NCBI RefSeq assembly: GCF_030814655.1
Contig: NZ_JAUSVK010000001.1
Coordinates: 5,153,001 to 5,217,000, forward strand
DNA length: 64,000 nucleotides
Source: Labrys monachus
Lineage (GTDB): Bacteria; Pseudomonadota; Alphaproteobacteria; Rhizobiales; Labraceae
Reading direction: 5' to 3'
In this document: in pieces, positions 34,512-43,917 of the stretch
How positions within the stretch are numbered: position 1 is the first letter of the stretch
Layout of the letters: every line of letters starts with the position of its first letter
The notes under the pieces: generated by a model
Seen by the model: the letters and a program-made list of their open reading frames with translations, nothing else
Databases searched by the model: none
What the model was told of the DNA's origin: nothing
Made by a program: the position numbers and the translations under genes

Positions 34512-34522
34512 ATGGGACCATC

Positions 34523-35527
34523 ATGGCTTTTGAGCAATTCCTCGATCCCGTCAGCCTGCCTGCCCATCTTCACGGCGCCGCCGTGGCGATCGGCAATTTC
34601 GACGGCGTCCATCGCGGGCATCAGGCGGTGATCGAGGCGGCCGAAGCGCTCGCCAGGGGCATGCAGGCCCGGGAGACGCAGGCCGGTCCGCCGCAACCCG
34701 TGCCGACGCCGCCCCAGCCGGGAGCACCGCACCGGCACCGGCCGGCGATCGCCCTCAGCTTCGAGCCGCATCCCCGCCGCCTGTTCCGTCCGGACGAGAC
34801 GCTGTTCCGCCTGACGCCGCCCGCCCTGAAGGCCCTCCTCCTGGAGCGCGCCGGCCTCGCGGCGCTCGTCACCCTCACCTTCGACCGCGCGCTCGCCAAC
34901 ATGACGGCGGAGGATTTCCTCGAGGAGCTGGTGGTCCGCCGCCTCGGCGCCCACGCCATCGCCGTCGGCTATGATTTCCATTTCGGCAAGGACCGCCGCG
35001 GCACGCCGGAATTCCTGGTCCGGCACGGCCGCACGCTCGGGCTCGACATCGCCATCGTCGCGCCGACCCGCGACGCCGGCGAGGCCGTGTCCTCCTCCGC
35101 CATCCGCCGGGCGCTCGGCGAAGGCAACATCATCAGGGCGAACCGGCTGCTCGGCCATGAATGGTCGGTGCTCGGCACCGTCGTGCACGGGGAAAAGCGC
35201 GGGCGCGAGCTCGGCTTTCCCACCGCCAACATGGCGCTCGACCCCGATTGCGGCCTCGCCCACGGCATTTACGCGGTGCGAACCGTCGTCGACGGCGTCG
35301 TCCGCCCGGGCGTCGCCAGCTTCGGTCGCCGCCCGACCTTCGACAACGGCCCGCCCCTGCTCGAAACCTATCTGTTCGATTTCGGCGGCGACCTCTACGG
35401 CAAGACCCTCGAAATCACCTTCGTCGGCTGGATCCGCGGCGAGGAGAAGTTCGATTCGATCGACGCGCTGGTGGCGCGGATGAACGAGGACAGCCGGCTG
35501 GCACGAGAGATGACGGCCCGGGGATGA
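34523..35527 (+). CDS. ribF: bifunctional riboflavin kinase/FAD synthetase
   Basis: A 334-residue enzyme making FMN and FAD from riboflavin. The N-terminal nucleotidyltransferase domain has VAIGNFDGVHRGHQAV and the C-terminal half of that domain has AVGYDFHFGKDRRG and SSSAIRRAL. The C-terminal kinase domain has GEKRGRELGFPTANM and FGRRPTFDNGPPLLETYLF. A Pro/His-rich insertion of roughly 25 residues (about 50-74, near GPPQPVPTPPQPGAPHRHRP) follows the first motif, which is unusual. Last gene of the plus-strand run; the RM operon begins 44 bases on, on the other strand. Confidence 0.95.
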   Translation: MAFEQFLDPVSLPAHLHGAAVAIGNFDGVHRGHQAVIEAAEALARGMQARETQAGPPQPVPTPPQPGAPHRHRPAIALSFEPHPRRLFRPDETLFRLTPPALKALLLERAGLAALVTLTFDRALANMTAEDFLEELVVRRLGAHAIAVGYDFHFGKDRRGTPEFLVRHGRTLGLDIAIVAPTRDAGEAVSSSAIRRALGEGNIIRANRLLGHEWSVLGTVVHGEKRGRELGFPTANMALDPDCGLAHGIYAVRTVVDGVVRPGVASFGRRPTFDNGPPLLETYLFDFGGDLYGKTLEITFVGWIRGEEKFDSIDALVARMNEDSRLAREMTARG

Positions 35528-35571
35528 GGGCGGGCAGGGGCAAGCGGGCACTGGAGGGAAGCTGGAAAGTT

Positions 35572-38500
35572 CTACGACGAAGATGACGAGCGATCGTAAG
35601 TCGCCGAAAAAATCGTGTCGGCCAACCACCGCCTGAAATCTGGATTGTCGCTGAATTGTTTGAACAGCTCCGTATCGTCCTTCATCAACCCGACGATAAC
35701 GCTCCCCAGCGCCCGGTCGTGCTCGATCCGCGCATTCTGCTTGTCGGAATTTTGCTTCGCGTTGCGGTATGCGGCGTTCGCGGCCACCTTGTCCGGAATT
35801 TCGGTGGCGATTAATCGTCGGATGCGGTCGGCGTCTTCCCAGGTGACATTCCCGAACAGGTCGTTGAAACTTTGAATGATATGGGACAACCGATCGAGTT
35901 CCGGTTCTGATCTGCCGCCGCCGCCATCGGCGGCAACAGGGTCGATCTCCACATCCTGATCAGCCAATTGCACGTGCCGGGCGGCCAGTTTCTCGACCCG
36001 GTAGCTATCGATGTCGATCGCTTCGAGAATGCCCTTCGAAAGATCCTCTTCGCGGGGCGCGGGCAATTTCGGGATCAGGAAATTCAGGAAGATCGAAAGC
36101 TTTTCCCAGTTCGCGCTCGTAAAGGGCAGAATCGATGAAAGGAAGGCGTAGGTTCGGGCAAAGGCCTTTGCCTTTCCCTTGAAATCGACCTGTCCGCTCT
36201 CGTCCAGATCCGCATTATAGACCGCCACGCATGCGTCCAGTATCGGGTCCAGCCGATCGCGATCGGCACCAGCAAGATAGAGTTCGACAAGCTGGTCTAC
36301 CTGGGACGGCCGATAGACCTCGCATCTCTTCAGCGCCGTTTCGAGATCGTGCAGCCGGTTGGGGTCGGTCTCGTCACTGAGGAGGGTCGTGCGGTAGAAG
36401 GTCTCGAAAGATGCCCGTATGGTGTCGGCATCGTTCATGAAGTCGAGCACGAAGGTGTCGTACTTCTGGGGATGCGCCCGATTCAGCCTCGAAAGCGTTT
36501 GTACCGCCTTGATGCCGGAGAGAGCTTTGTCGACATACATCGTATGAAGCAAGGGCTGATCGTAGCCTGTCTGGAACTTGTCTGCGCAGATGAGGAGCCG
36601 ATACGGGTCCTTCTCGATCCGATCGACGATGTCCGCCGACGGGAAACCATTCAGGCCAGCTTCCGTGACCTTGGCTCCGCCGACCTCATGTTCGCCCGAG
36701 AATGCGACGATGGCGCGGTAAGGGCTCTTGCGTTCGACGAGGTAAGCGGTGATCGCCCGGAAATACTGGACGGCCCGCTCGATGCCGGAGGTCACCACCA
36801 TGGCACGAGCTTGGCCGGCGATCTTGTTGAGTGCCAGCACCTGCTCATGGAAGTGATCCACCATGATCTCCGCCTTGAGGCGGATCGCATGGTCGTTGCT
36901 TTCGACATAGCGGCGCAGCTTCTTCGTGGCGCGCTTGGTGTCGAACTCTGGGTCCGCCTCGACGGTCTTGACCAGCCGGTAATAGCTGTTGACCGGCGTG
37001 TAATAACGAAGCACGTCGAGGATGAAACCCTCCTGGATCGCCTGCTTCATGGTGTAGCTGTGGAAAGGGCGATGCTTGACCTTGTCGCCTTCGGGACAGG
37101 ATTCGCCGAATATCTCAAGCGTCTTGTTCTTCGGCGTTGCGGTGAAGGCGAAATAGCTCGCGTTGGGGAGCATCTTGCGCCGCTCCATGATCGCGTTGAT
37201 CCTGTCCTCGACGGTCTCGTCTTCGTCCCCATCATCCGCCCCGGTCAGGGCGGCGTTCAATGCGGCGGCAGCCTTGCCGCCCTGGCTGGAATGGGCCTCG
37301 TCGATGATGATCGCGAAACGCCGGTCCTTATGCTGGGTACCGATGTCATTCAGGATGAAGGGGAATTTCTGGACCGTCGTGATGATGATCTTCTTCCCAT
37401 CGGCGATGAAGTGCCGGAGATCGCCGGAATGCTCGGCATGCCCCACCGTCGCGCCTACCTGGGCAAACTGTTTGATGGTGTCGCGGATCTGATGATCGAG
37501 TATCCGCCGATCGGTTACGACGATCACTGAATCAAACACCTGGGCCGCGTCATTGGCGAGGCGGACCAACTGATGTGCCAGCCATGCAATCGAGTTTGAC
37601 TTTCCCGAGCCGGCGGAATGCTGGATCAGCACGCGCCGACCGGCGCCCTTCGACCGGGCGTCGGCCAGCAGCTTGCGGACGACATCGAGCTGGTGGAAGC
37701 GCGGGAAGAGCTGATCGCGCTTTGCCTTGCCGGTCTTGGCGTCCTTGCGCTCGATGAACTGCGCATAGTTTTCGATGATATCGGTCAGCCCCAACGGCGT
37801 CAGGATGTCCTTCCAGAGGTAGTCCGTCTTCAAGCCGTTCGGATTGGGCGGATTGCCGGCGCCGTCGTTCCAGCCTTTGTTGAAGGGCAGGAACCAGGAT
37901 GCTTTGCCTCTGAGATGCGTGCAGAACATCACCTGGGCGTCGTCCACGGCGAAATGCACCATGCACCGGCCGAATTCGAACAGCTTCTCGCGCGGGTCGC
38001 GGTCGCGCTTGTATTGCTCGACTGCGTCCTCGACGGTCTGCTTGGTCAGGTTGTTCTTGAGTTCGAACGTCGCCACGGGCAGGCCGTTGATGAACAGCGC
38101 CAGATCCAGCGCGTGGGCGGTATCATCCCGGCTGTAGCGAAGCTGGCGCGTGACGGAGAAGCGGTTCAGCGCAAAGCGCTCGGCGGCTTTCGAATTGCCC
38201 GGTGACGGAGTGCCGTAGAACAGGTCCAAATCGTATTGGCCATGCTTGATGCCATGTCGCAGCACGTCGATCACGCCGCGTCTGCCGATCTCGCCTTGCA
38301 GGCGGGCGAGAGCTTTCTGGCGTATCGGGCCGTCGTTATCGAGATCGAGCGCCGGAAGCATGAGCGGTTGCGCCGCCGCGACAAAGGCGCGCAGTTGGAC
38401 AAGATCGATAGTCCATGCCCGATCATAGGCCTTCGGATCGCCCAGGAGCCAATTGTGCAGCCCGACGAAAGGCTCCGGCTCCTCGGAAAAGCCGACGCCG

Positions 38501-38577
38501 GCCGAGACCACCGCGCGGCCCGTCATGTCGGCGACGATGAGAGCTTCCAGGCCCTTTTCCGACGTATCGGTTTTCAT
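35572..38577 (-). CDS. hsdR: type I restriction endonuclease subunit HsdR
   Basis: A 1001-residue motor and nuclease subunit of a type I RM enzyme. The N-terminal PD-(D/E)XK nuclease carries LALFINGLPVATFELKNNLT, the SF2 helicase domain has Walker A HSAGSGKSNSIAWLAHQL, DEAH in IIIDEAHSSQGG, TATPK, and motif VI LSRLNRAHPQK. The start is the ATG at 38577 overlapping the darG stop (ATGA), preferred over 38592. It needs HsdM and HsdS, encoded upstream in the same operon. Base composition is lower in GC than the flanking ribF and amidohydrolase genes, consistent with horizontal acquisition. Confidence 0.96.
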   Translation of the reverse strand: MKTDTSEKGLEALIVADMTGRAVVSAGVGFSEEPEPFVGLHNWLLGDPKAYDRAWTIDLVQLRAFVAAAQPLMLPALDLDNDGPIRQKALARLQGEIGRRGVIDVLRHGIKHGQYDLDLFYGTPSPGNSKAAERFALNRFSVTRQLRYSRDDTAHALDLALFINGLPVATFELKNNLTKQTVEDAVEQYKRDRDPREKLFEFGRCMVHFAVDDAQVMFCTHLRGKASWFLPFNKGWNDGAGNPPNPNGLKTDYLWKDILTPLGLTDIIENYAQFIERKDAKTGKAKRDQLFPRFHQLDVVRKLLADARSKGAGRRVLIQHSAGSGKSNSIAWLAHQLVRLANDAAQVFDSVIVVTDRRILDHQIRDTIKQFAQVGATVGHAEHSGDLRHFIADGKKIIITTVQKFPFILNDIGTQHKDRRFAIIIDEAHSSQGGKAAAALNAALTGADDGDEDETVEDRINAIMERRKMLPNASYFAFTATPKNKTLEIFGESCPEGDKVKHRPFHSYTMKQAIQEGFILDVLRYYTPVNSYYRLVKTVEADPEFDTKRATKKLRRYVESNDHAIRLKAEIMVDHFHEQVLALNKIAGQARAMVVTSGIERAVQYFRAITAYLVERKSPYRAIVAFSGEHEVGGAKVTEAGLNGFPSADIVDRIEKDPYRLLICADKFQTGYDQPLLHTMYVDKALSGIKAVQTLSRLNRAHPQKYDTFVLDFMNDADTIRASFETFYRTTLLSDETDPNRLHDLETALKRCEVYRPSQVDQLVELYLAGADRDRLDPILDACVAVYNADLDESGQVDFKGKAKAFARTYAFLSSILPFTSANWEKLSIFLNFLIPKLPAPREEDLSKGILEAIDIDSYRVEKLAARHVQLADQDVEIDPVAADGGGGRSEPELDRLSHIIQSFNDLFGNVTWEDADRIRRLIATEIPDKVAANAAYRNAKQNSDKQNARIEHDRALGSVIVGLMKDDTELFKQFSDNPDFRRWLADTIFSATYDRSSSSS

Positions 38578-39608
38578 GCCGCCGCCAGCCACCCATTCAT
38601 ACGAAGGGTCTCGAAGGCGATCCCGATCTGACGCGGCGAGAAGCGCTTCTTGCGCTCGTTCCAGGCATAGACCTTTGCCGCTGCATCTTCCGGGTCGGTC
38701 GCGTTCTCACGCGTCGCGACCCAATGGACGGTCGCCAGCAATTCAAGCCCGAACGGCGTCTCGAACCCCTCGACCAGCCTGCCCACCCGATCGAAGCGGC
38801 CGCGCGTGTCGCTGTCTTCCGCCAAGAAGGCTTCGGCGTCCCGCACGGCCCCCGGAACCAGCTCAAGCTGCTTGTCGGGTGCGTCGCCGCCATCGTGATA
38901 TCCGGACACGAGATGCCCTTCGATCTTCGTCAGGACATGGCGCAGATTGTCGGCATAGGGGCCGTAATGGTGTTTGACGTAGTTCAGCCGAAGCGGTTCG
39001 CCGGCCTCCTGCATGAAATACATCAGCTTCTGGACCTCGATCAACGTCACGAACGGGTCCATCAGGCCGCCGAGATAGCGATTCATCAGCACGACCAGCG
39101 CGGCGCGGCCGGGCGTCATGTTCGGCACTTCGCGCGACTTCGTCGCTACCGGCACACTGCTCGGCTCGAAGATGACGGCGTGGAGATCGTTGAACCCGCG
39201 CAGCGCCGCCTCGATGCGGGGTCGCACCTCTGCCCAGTTCAGCCCGCCGAGGCCGCTGCCGAGCGGCGGGATGGCGATGGAGCGGATGCCGCGATTGCGA
39301 ATTTCTTCCACCAGCGCCTTCAGACCGGAGTCGATGTCCTCCATCCGGCTCTTGCCCTTCCAATGGCGTTTGGTGGGGAAGTTGATGATGAGCTTCGGAT
39401 TGCCCAGGGTGCGGGTCTCGAAAACGAACATCCTGCCCGGCTGCACCTCCTCCCGCACGCAGGCGGCTTCATAGGCTCTGAAGTTCGCGGGAAAGGCATT
39501 CTTGAATTGAAGGGCGATGCCGCGGCCCATGACGCCGACGCAATTGACGGTGTTGACCAGCGCTTCCGCGTCGGCCCGCAAGATGTCTCCGGTCGTGAAT
39601 TCGATCAT
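38574..39608 (-). CDS. darG: DarG antitoxin: macrodomain DNA ADP-ribosyl glycohydrolase
   Basis: A 344-residue antitoxin. The N-terminal macro domain (about 1-155) starts MIEFTTGDILRADAEALVNT, with NCVGVMGRGIALQFK and INFPTKRHWKGKS. The Lys in that last motif falls at residue 80 with this start, the position of the catalytic Lys in characterised DarG. GLGGLNWAEVRPRIE follows. The C-terminal region (about 170-344) corresponds to the part that binds DarT. The start at 39608 has GAAGGGAG six bases upstream. The ATG at 39614 would have no spacing and is rejected. It removes ADP-ribose that DarT puts on thymidine in DNA. Confidence 0.94.
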   Translation of the reverse strand: MIEFTTGDILRADAEALVNTVNCVGVMGRGIALQFKNAFPANFRAYEAACVREEVQPGRMFVFETRTLGNPKLIINFPTKRHWKGKSRMEDIDSGLKALVEEIRNRGIRSIAIPPLGSGLGGLNWAEVRPRIEAALRGFNDLHAVIFEPSSVPVATKSREVPNMTPGRAALVVLMNRYLGGLMDPFVTLIEVQKLMYFMQEAGEPLRLNYVKHHYGPYADNLRHVLTKIEGHLVSGYHDGGDAPDKQLELVPGAVRDAEAFLAEDSDTRGRFDRVGRLVEGFETPFGLELLATVHWVATRENATDPEDAAAKVYAWNERKKRFSPRQIGIAFETLRMNGWLAAA

Positions 39609-39620
39609 CGCCATCTCCCT

Positions 39621-40262
39621 TCAGTAGTACCAGTCCCGCTTGATCTCGATCACCGGCCGATATGTCGTCCCCTGCATGGCGTTCACCACCCTGGACACGA
39701 TGGCCTGGGAATGCACGCCGATACGCTCGACAAGGTGCCAGGGAAACGAACGCTCGACCAGAAACTCGGCCTGCTTGGCTTCCTTGACATCCGCCGGACG
39801 GAAATCGGAAGCCGCGACGGCGTCCCAGTTGATCTCGCCCAACTGCGCCAACTCCGCGCGGAATTGGGTATAGAAAGCCCCCGCGTTCGACAGCGAGAAC
39901 GCCCAGCGCCGCCCGCTCGCCGCCGCCCATTGCACGACGCCATGCAGATCGGCCTCCAGATGGACGATCGGCTGCTGGCCGCCTTGGTAGGCAAGTTCTG
40001 GATGGTTCGCGCAATGGATGACATAGAGCATGATCGATCGAGAACAGAAATAGAATGGCACGCAATCACCAACGTGCAGTCCTTGGTGGCAGGAGACAGG
40101 AAGGCCAAGGCGGCGCTGCTTGATATTTCCCATGCCGATGACCGTGCCGCCCTGCCGCTGAACCATCACCGCGTCCGACCACAGGCAGCCCTCCGCGATG
40201 ATCGACGCGAGGTTGTCGACATGGACGATGTGGTAGACTTTCGGGTGGGCCGGAACGGGCAT
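39621..40262 (-). CDS. darT: DarT toxin: DNA ADP-ribosyltransferase
   Basis: A 213-residue PARP-like enzyme that ADP-ribosylates thymidine in single-stranded DNA, blocking replication. VYHIVHVDNLASIIAEG is the NAD-binding start, GNIKQRRLGLPV places Arg at position 51 as in known DarT, VGDCVPFYFCSRSIMLYVI is a family hallmark, and the catalytic Glu lies in KEAKQAEFLVE (about residue 166). The essential residues are present, so the toxin appears intact. It starts 2 bases after the hsdS stop and lies 12 bases before darG, so production with its antidote is tied to the RM operon. Confidence 0.95.
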   Translation of the reverse strand: MPVPAHPKVYHIVHVDNLASIIAEGCLWSDAVMVQRQGGTVIGMGNIKQRRLGLPVSCHQGLHVGDCVPFYFCSRSIMLYVIHCANHPELAYQGGQQPIVHLEADLHGVVQWAAASGRRWAFSLSNAGAFYTQFRAELAQLGEINWDAVAASDFRPADVKEAKQAEFLVERSFPWHLVERIGVHSQAIVSRVVNAMQGTTYRPVIEIKRDWYY

Positions 40263-40264
40263 GG

Positions 40265-41695
40265 TCAGGCGGCCACCTCCTCGTTCTCGGTATCGTCGAT
40301 TGCTTCGTCGAGGTCGTCGCCCTCGGTCAGATCGTCGACGAGCTCAATCTCGGCAATCTCGGGCAGGCGGGCCGCGGCGGCGCGGACATCGAGCTTGCCG
40401 GTGACGACATCGGCGATCAGGCGCGTGCGGAATTCCTGGATGAGGGCGATTTCGTGCTCAAACGCGGAAATAGAGTCTGAAATTTGACGGGTGGCTTTAT
40501 CAATCCAATCCGCAATGTTGTCTTGCATTTCTACAGGCGGTAGAAGGACTATATAATTTTTGACATCACCTAGAGACAGGCCTTGCTTCGTTCCCCCATA
40601 CATCGACAGGGTGCCATGGGCTTGCCCGACCGGCGATAGTAATACATATCCAATCCAACGAGCGTTCACCTGGGGAATGAGCCGGCAGCAAGCGACATGC
40701 TGGCTGACGTAGGCCTCCCCAATGTCATCGGGCACAATCGCCACCGACCCGATATAAGCTGTGATGGAGAGCAGCAGGTCACCGGCCGACGTTCGCGTGC
40801 GTGCCGCTTCACCGAGTTCGGCGGCGGGCAGTGCTAGGCGTACAACGTCGTCAAAACGAAGATGAAGGCCTGTTCGAGACAAATTGGCGATTCGAATAAA
40901 CAAAGGGCCTTGATCTGCGGCATAGCGCGACCAACCGCGCGAGCCACTCGTAATGCTTCGGCTTATGTTGCGGAGCCTCTTCACCTCCCACCCCTCCGGC
41001 ACATCGCCCAGCCAGGGAACGCCCGATGGTTTGAGTTTGGCGTTCGGGTCGAGACCGCGAGTGACGGCGCGGTGGATGATCGCCTGCTTCTGCTCGTTCA
41101 GCAGCGCGATGATCTTCTTCTTGGCGCGGACCAGCTTCGCCGTCTGCGCCCCATGCCAATCCAGAAACCGCACGATCAGCCGCTGTTCGTCGAGCTGGGG
41201 CTGAATGAAAGGAATATCGAGAAAGTCCGGCGGGTAGAGGCGCAGCCTGGATGTCGTAATGCCGCGCGAACTGCGCACGTACTCGGCCCGATACACATCC
41301 GTCCGAAGCAGGTAATCGAGAAACCTGGGTTCAAAATGGGCCGAGCTTCGAGGCCGATAAACCCCATAGGCTGGGCTTACAATACCGATCTGTCGGGTGA
41401 TACCGAGAGCCGCCATCCATGCCCACATCGTGTTCACCACGATGTCCCCCGGCCGGCAGACCTTGTGGCCCTCGTAGCTCTCAGCCATGAACATCGTGAC
41501 GTTCTTCAGGCTGCGAGGGGTCACACCGGTCTTGTGCGAAACCGAAAGCAATTCCTCGTCGCCCTGCTCGGATCTGTCATCGACCTCACGGAAAGCGTAT
41601 TTCGCGCGGTGAACATCCCAACCGACGGGCACTTCACCGAGCCAATCCACGCCACTCGGCTTCATCTCAGGATAGGGGCGCAACCCATCGATCAT
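40265..41695 (-). CDS. hsdS: type I restriction specificity subunit HsdS
   Basis: A 476-residue DNA-recognition subunit with two target recognition domains. TRD1 is about residues 15-170 (PSGVDWLGEVPVGWDVHRAK ... LDIPFIQPQLDEQRLI), followed by a long helix, and TRD2 is about 218-395 (PSGVPWLGDVPEGWEVKRL ... IVLLPPVEMQDNI). Each TRD sets one half of a bipartite target that cannot be predicted. The C-terminal acidic tail (DDLTEGDDLDEAIDDTENEE) is unusual. The start overlaps the hsdM stop as ATGA. TRD2 coding DNA (about 40480-40980) is strongly AT-rich, as expected for exchanged TRDs. Confidence 0.95.
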   Translation of the reverse strand: MIDGLRPYPEMKPSGVDWLGEVPVGWDVHRAKYAFREVDDRSEQGDEELLSVSHKTGVTPRSLKNVTMFMAESYEGHKVCRPGDIVVNTMWAWMAALGITRQIGIVSPAYGVYRPRSSAHFEPRFLDYLLRTDVYRAEYVRSSRGITTSRLRLYPPDFLDIPFIQPQLDEQRLIVRFLDWHGAQTAKLVRAKKKIIALLNEQKQAIIHRAVTRGLDPNAKLKPSGVPWLGDVPEGWEVKRLRNISRSITSGSRGWSRYAADQGPLFIRIANLSRTGLHLRFDDVVRLALPAAELGEAARTRTSAGDLLLSITAYIGSVAIVPDDIGEAYVSQHVACCRLIPQVNARWIGYVLLSPVGQAHGTLSMYGGTKQGLSLGDVKNYIVLLPPVEMQDNIADWIDKATRQISDSISAFEHEIALIQEFRTRLIADVVTGKLDVRAAAARLPEIAEIELVDDLTEGDDLDEAIDDTENEEVAA

Positions 41696-43674
41696 CGCCC
41701 AACCCCGATGATGTCGGCCATCAGCCCCTCGGTCTCGCGCTCCAACGCCAGAATATCGGCGCGGATCGCCTCCAGCGGGCGCAGAGGTTGCGGCTTGTAG
41801 AAATAGCGGGTGAAGCTGATCTCGTAGCCGATCGTGGTCTTGGCCTCGTCGATCCAGGCGTCCGGCGCGTGCGGCAGCACCTCGCGGCGGATGAACGCCT
41901 CGATCCCGCCGGGCTCCTTGAGCGGCACCGTCTCGGTGTCGCGCAGATCGCTGTCGGGCTCATATTCCACCACGCAGCGCTTGCCGCCGATCGTCACAGG
42001 GAACAGCCCGCGCAGCGGATCGGCTGTCACTTTGCCGGGCTTGTGAACGCGCCGGATGACAGGCTTGCCATCCTCCGATATCCGTCCCTCCTCCTTCAGC
42101 GCCTTGATCTCTTTCGGCGCATAGGCGCGAGTCGCGTCGATTCCCGTGGCGCGCAAGGGCCGCTCGACCGTCACCTTCCAGTAGCCGTATTCGGCATTGT
42201 CGAAGATGCGCGACTGCTCCGTCTCCTCGAACGCCAGGAACGTCTCGACGATGCGCCCGATGTCGGCGTCGGCCAGTTCGCAGTTCTTCTTGCCGAGATT
42301 CTTGCGCAGCGGCTTGAACCACGCCGTTGCGTCGATGAGTTGCACCTTGCCGCGCCGATGGCCCGGCTTGCGGTTGCTCAGCACCCAGACATAGGTGGCG
42401 ATGCCGGTGTTGTAGAACATGTTCAGCGGCAGCGCGACGATGGCTTCCAGCCAGTCGTTCTCGATGATCCAGCGCCGCACATTGCTTTCGCCGCTGCCGG
42501 CGTCACCGGTGAACAGCGACGAGCCGTTGTGGACCTCCGCGATGCGGCTTCCGAGTGGCGTGCTGTGCTTCATCTTCGACAGCATGTTCGCAAGGAACAG
42601 CATCTGCCCGTCGCTGGAACGCGTGACGAGGCTGTATTCGGCATCGCCCGCATGGTCGATGACGAAGCGCGGGTCGCGTATCCCCGCCTTGCCGCCCATG
42701 CGCTCCTGGTCGCTCTTCCAGCTCTTGCCATAGGGCGGATTGGACAGCATGAAATCGAATTCGCGCGAGGGGAATGCGTCGTTCGCCAGCGTCGACCATT
42801 CCGGCCCGCCGACGATATTGTCGGCCTCTTCGCCCTCGCCCTTCAGCAGCAGATCGGCCTTGGCGATGGCGTAGGTTTCGGCGTTGATCTCCTGCCCGAA
42901 CAGATGGGTCGAGACCTCCTTGCCGTGCTGCTCGGCGAGTTCGTTCAGCGTTTCTTCGGCCACTGTCAGCATGCCGCCGGTGCCGCAGGCGCCGTCATAG
43001 AGCAGGTAGGTGCCCGAGGTGAGGCGATCCGCGATCGGCACAAAGATCAGCCGCGCCATCAGCTTGACCGCGTCGCGGGGGGTCCAGTGCTCGCCGGCCT
43101 CTTCGTTGTTGGCCTCGTTGAAGCGCCGGACCAGTTCCTCGAACATCGTGCCCATGGCGTGGTTGTCGAGACCGGGATGCTTCACCGAACCGTCGCCGTT
43201 CAGCACGGGCTTGGGACCGAGGTTGATCGACGAATCGAGGAATTTCTCGATCAGGGTCCCCAGAACGTCCGCCTTGGAAAGCTTCGGGACCTGGTTGCGG
43301 AACTCGAAATTGTCGAGAATCTCCTGAACATTCGGCGAGAAACCATCCAGATAGGCTTCGAAATCCGCCTTCAATTGTGCCTGGCTCGAGCGGTTGCGCA
43401 GGTCGCGGAGCGTGAAGCGGGAGGTGTTGTAGAAGGCCTGTCCGGCCGCCTGCCGAAGGGCGGCGTCCTGGTTCGTAATCCCTGCCTTGTCGAGACTGGC
43501 TTTCATCGACAGGACGGCCTGCTTGGTAGGTTCGAGTACGGCGTCGAGCCGGCGGAGCACGGTCATCGGCAGGATCACGTCGCGATATTTGCCGCGCACA
43601 TAGAGGTCCCGGAGGGCGTCGTCGGCAATCCCCCAGATGAAGTTCGTGATCCAATTCAGATCGCCATTACTCAT
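41692..43674 (-). CDS. hsdM: type I restriction methyltransferase subunit HsdM
   Basis: A 660-residue N6-adenine methyltransferase. The N-terminal HsdM region has WGIADDALRDLYVRGKYRDV; SAM-binding motif I is LYDGACGTGGMLTVAEE; catalytic motif IV is FMLSNPPYGKSWKSD. It is longer than the 500-residue E. coli HsdM through a C-terminal extension of about 150 residues, as in many type I-C-like systems. The ATG at 43674 has GGGAGCAGG upstream. First gene of the operon. The 243-base gap upstream (43675-43917) holds its promoter, which I could not define; nothing else is seen there. Confidence 0.96.
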   Translation of the reverse strand: MSNGDLNWITNFIWGIADDALRDLYVRGKYRDVILPMTVLRRLDAVLEPTKQAVLSMKASLDKAGITNQDAALRQAAGQAFYNTSRFTLRDLRNRSSQAQLKADFEAYLDGFSPNVQEILDNFEFRNQVPKLSKADVLGTLIEKFLDSSINLGPKPVLNGDGSVKHPGLDNHAMGTMFEELVRRFNEANNEEAGEHWTPRDAVKLMARLIFVPIADRLTSGTYLLYDGACGTGGMLTVAEETLNELAEQHGKEVSTHLFGQEINAETYAIAKADLLLKGEGEEADNIVGGPEWSTLANDAFPSREFDFMLSNPPYGKSWKSDQERMGGKAGIRDPRFVIDHAGDAEYSLVTRSSDGQMLFLANMLSKMKHSTPLGSRIAEVHNGSSLFTGDAGSGESNVRRWIIENDWLEAIVALPLNMFYNTGIATYVWVLSNRKPGHRRGKVQLIDATAWFKPLRKNLGKKNCELADADIGRIVETFLAFEETEQSRIFDNAEYGYWKVTVERPLRATGIDATRAYAPKEIKALKEEGRISEDGKPVIRRVHKPGKVTADPLRGLFPVTIGGKRCVVEYEPDSDLRDTETVPLKEPGGIEAFIRREVLPHAPDAWIDEAKTTIGYEISFTRYFYKPQPLRPLEAIRADILALERETEGLMADIIGVGR

Positions 43675-43917
43675 GCCTGCTCCCTACCTCAGCGGTGAAC
43701 AGCGCGGCATCCGGACCCGCATCAACCACTACTGCCAATAAACATCCTTGCCGCGGGGACGACGAATCAGCCGTCAGCAACAGCGGCGCTCCTGGGCCTC
43801 CGCGCCGATCTGCTTTTAGGGCTGAATTCCACGGCGATCAAACTACTCTTTCGGGCGGAAAAGGATCAACGCCGCCAGACCGGCGCCCCTATCCGCAACG
43901 GTGTCCGAAACGCTCCC

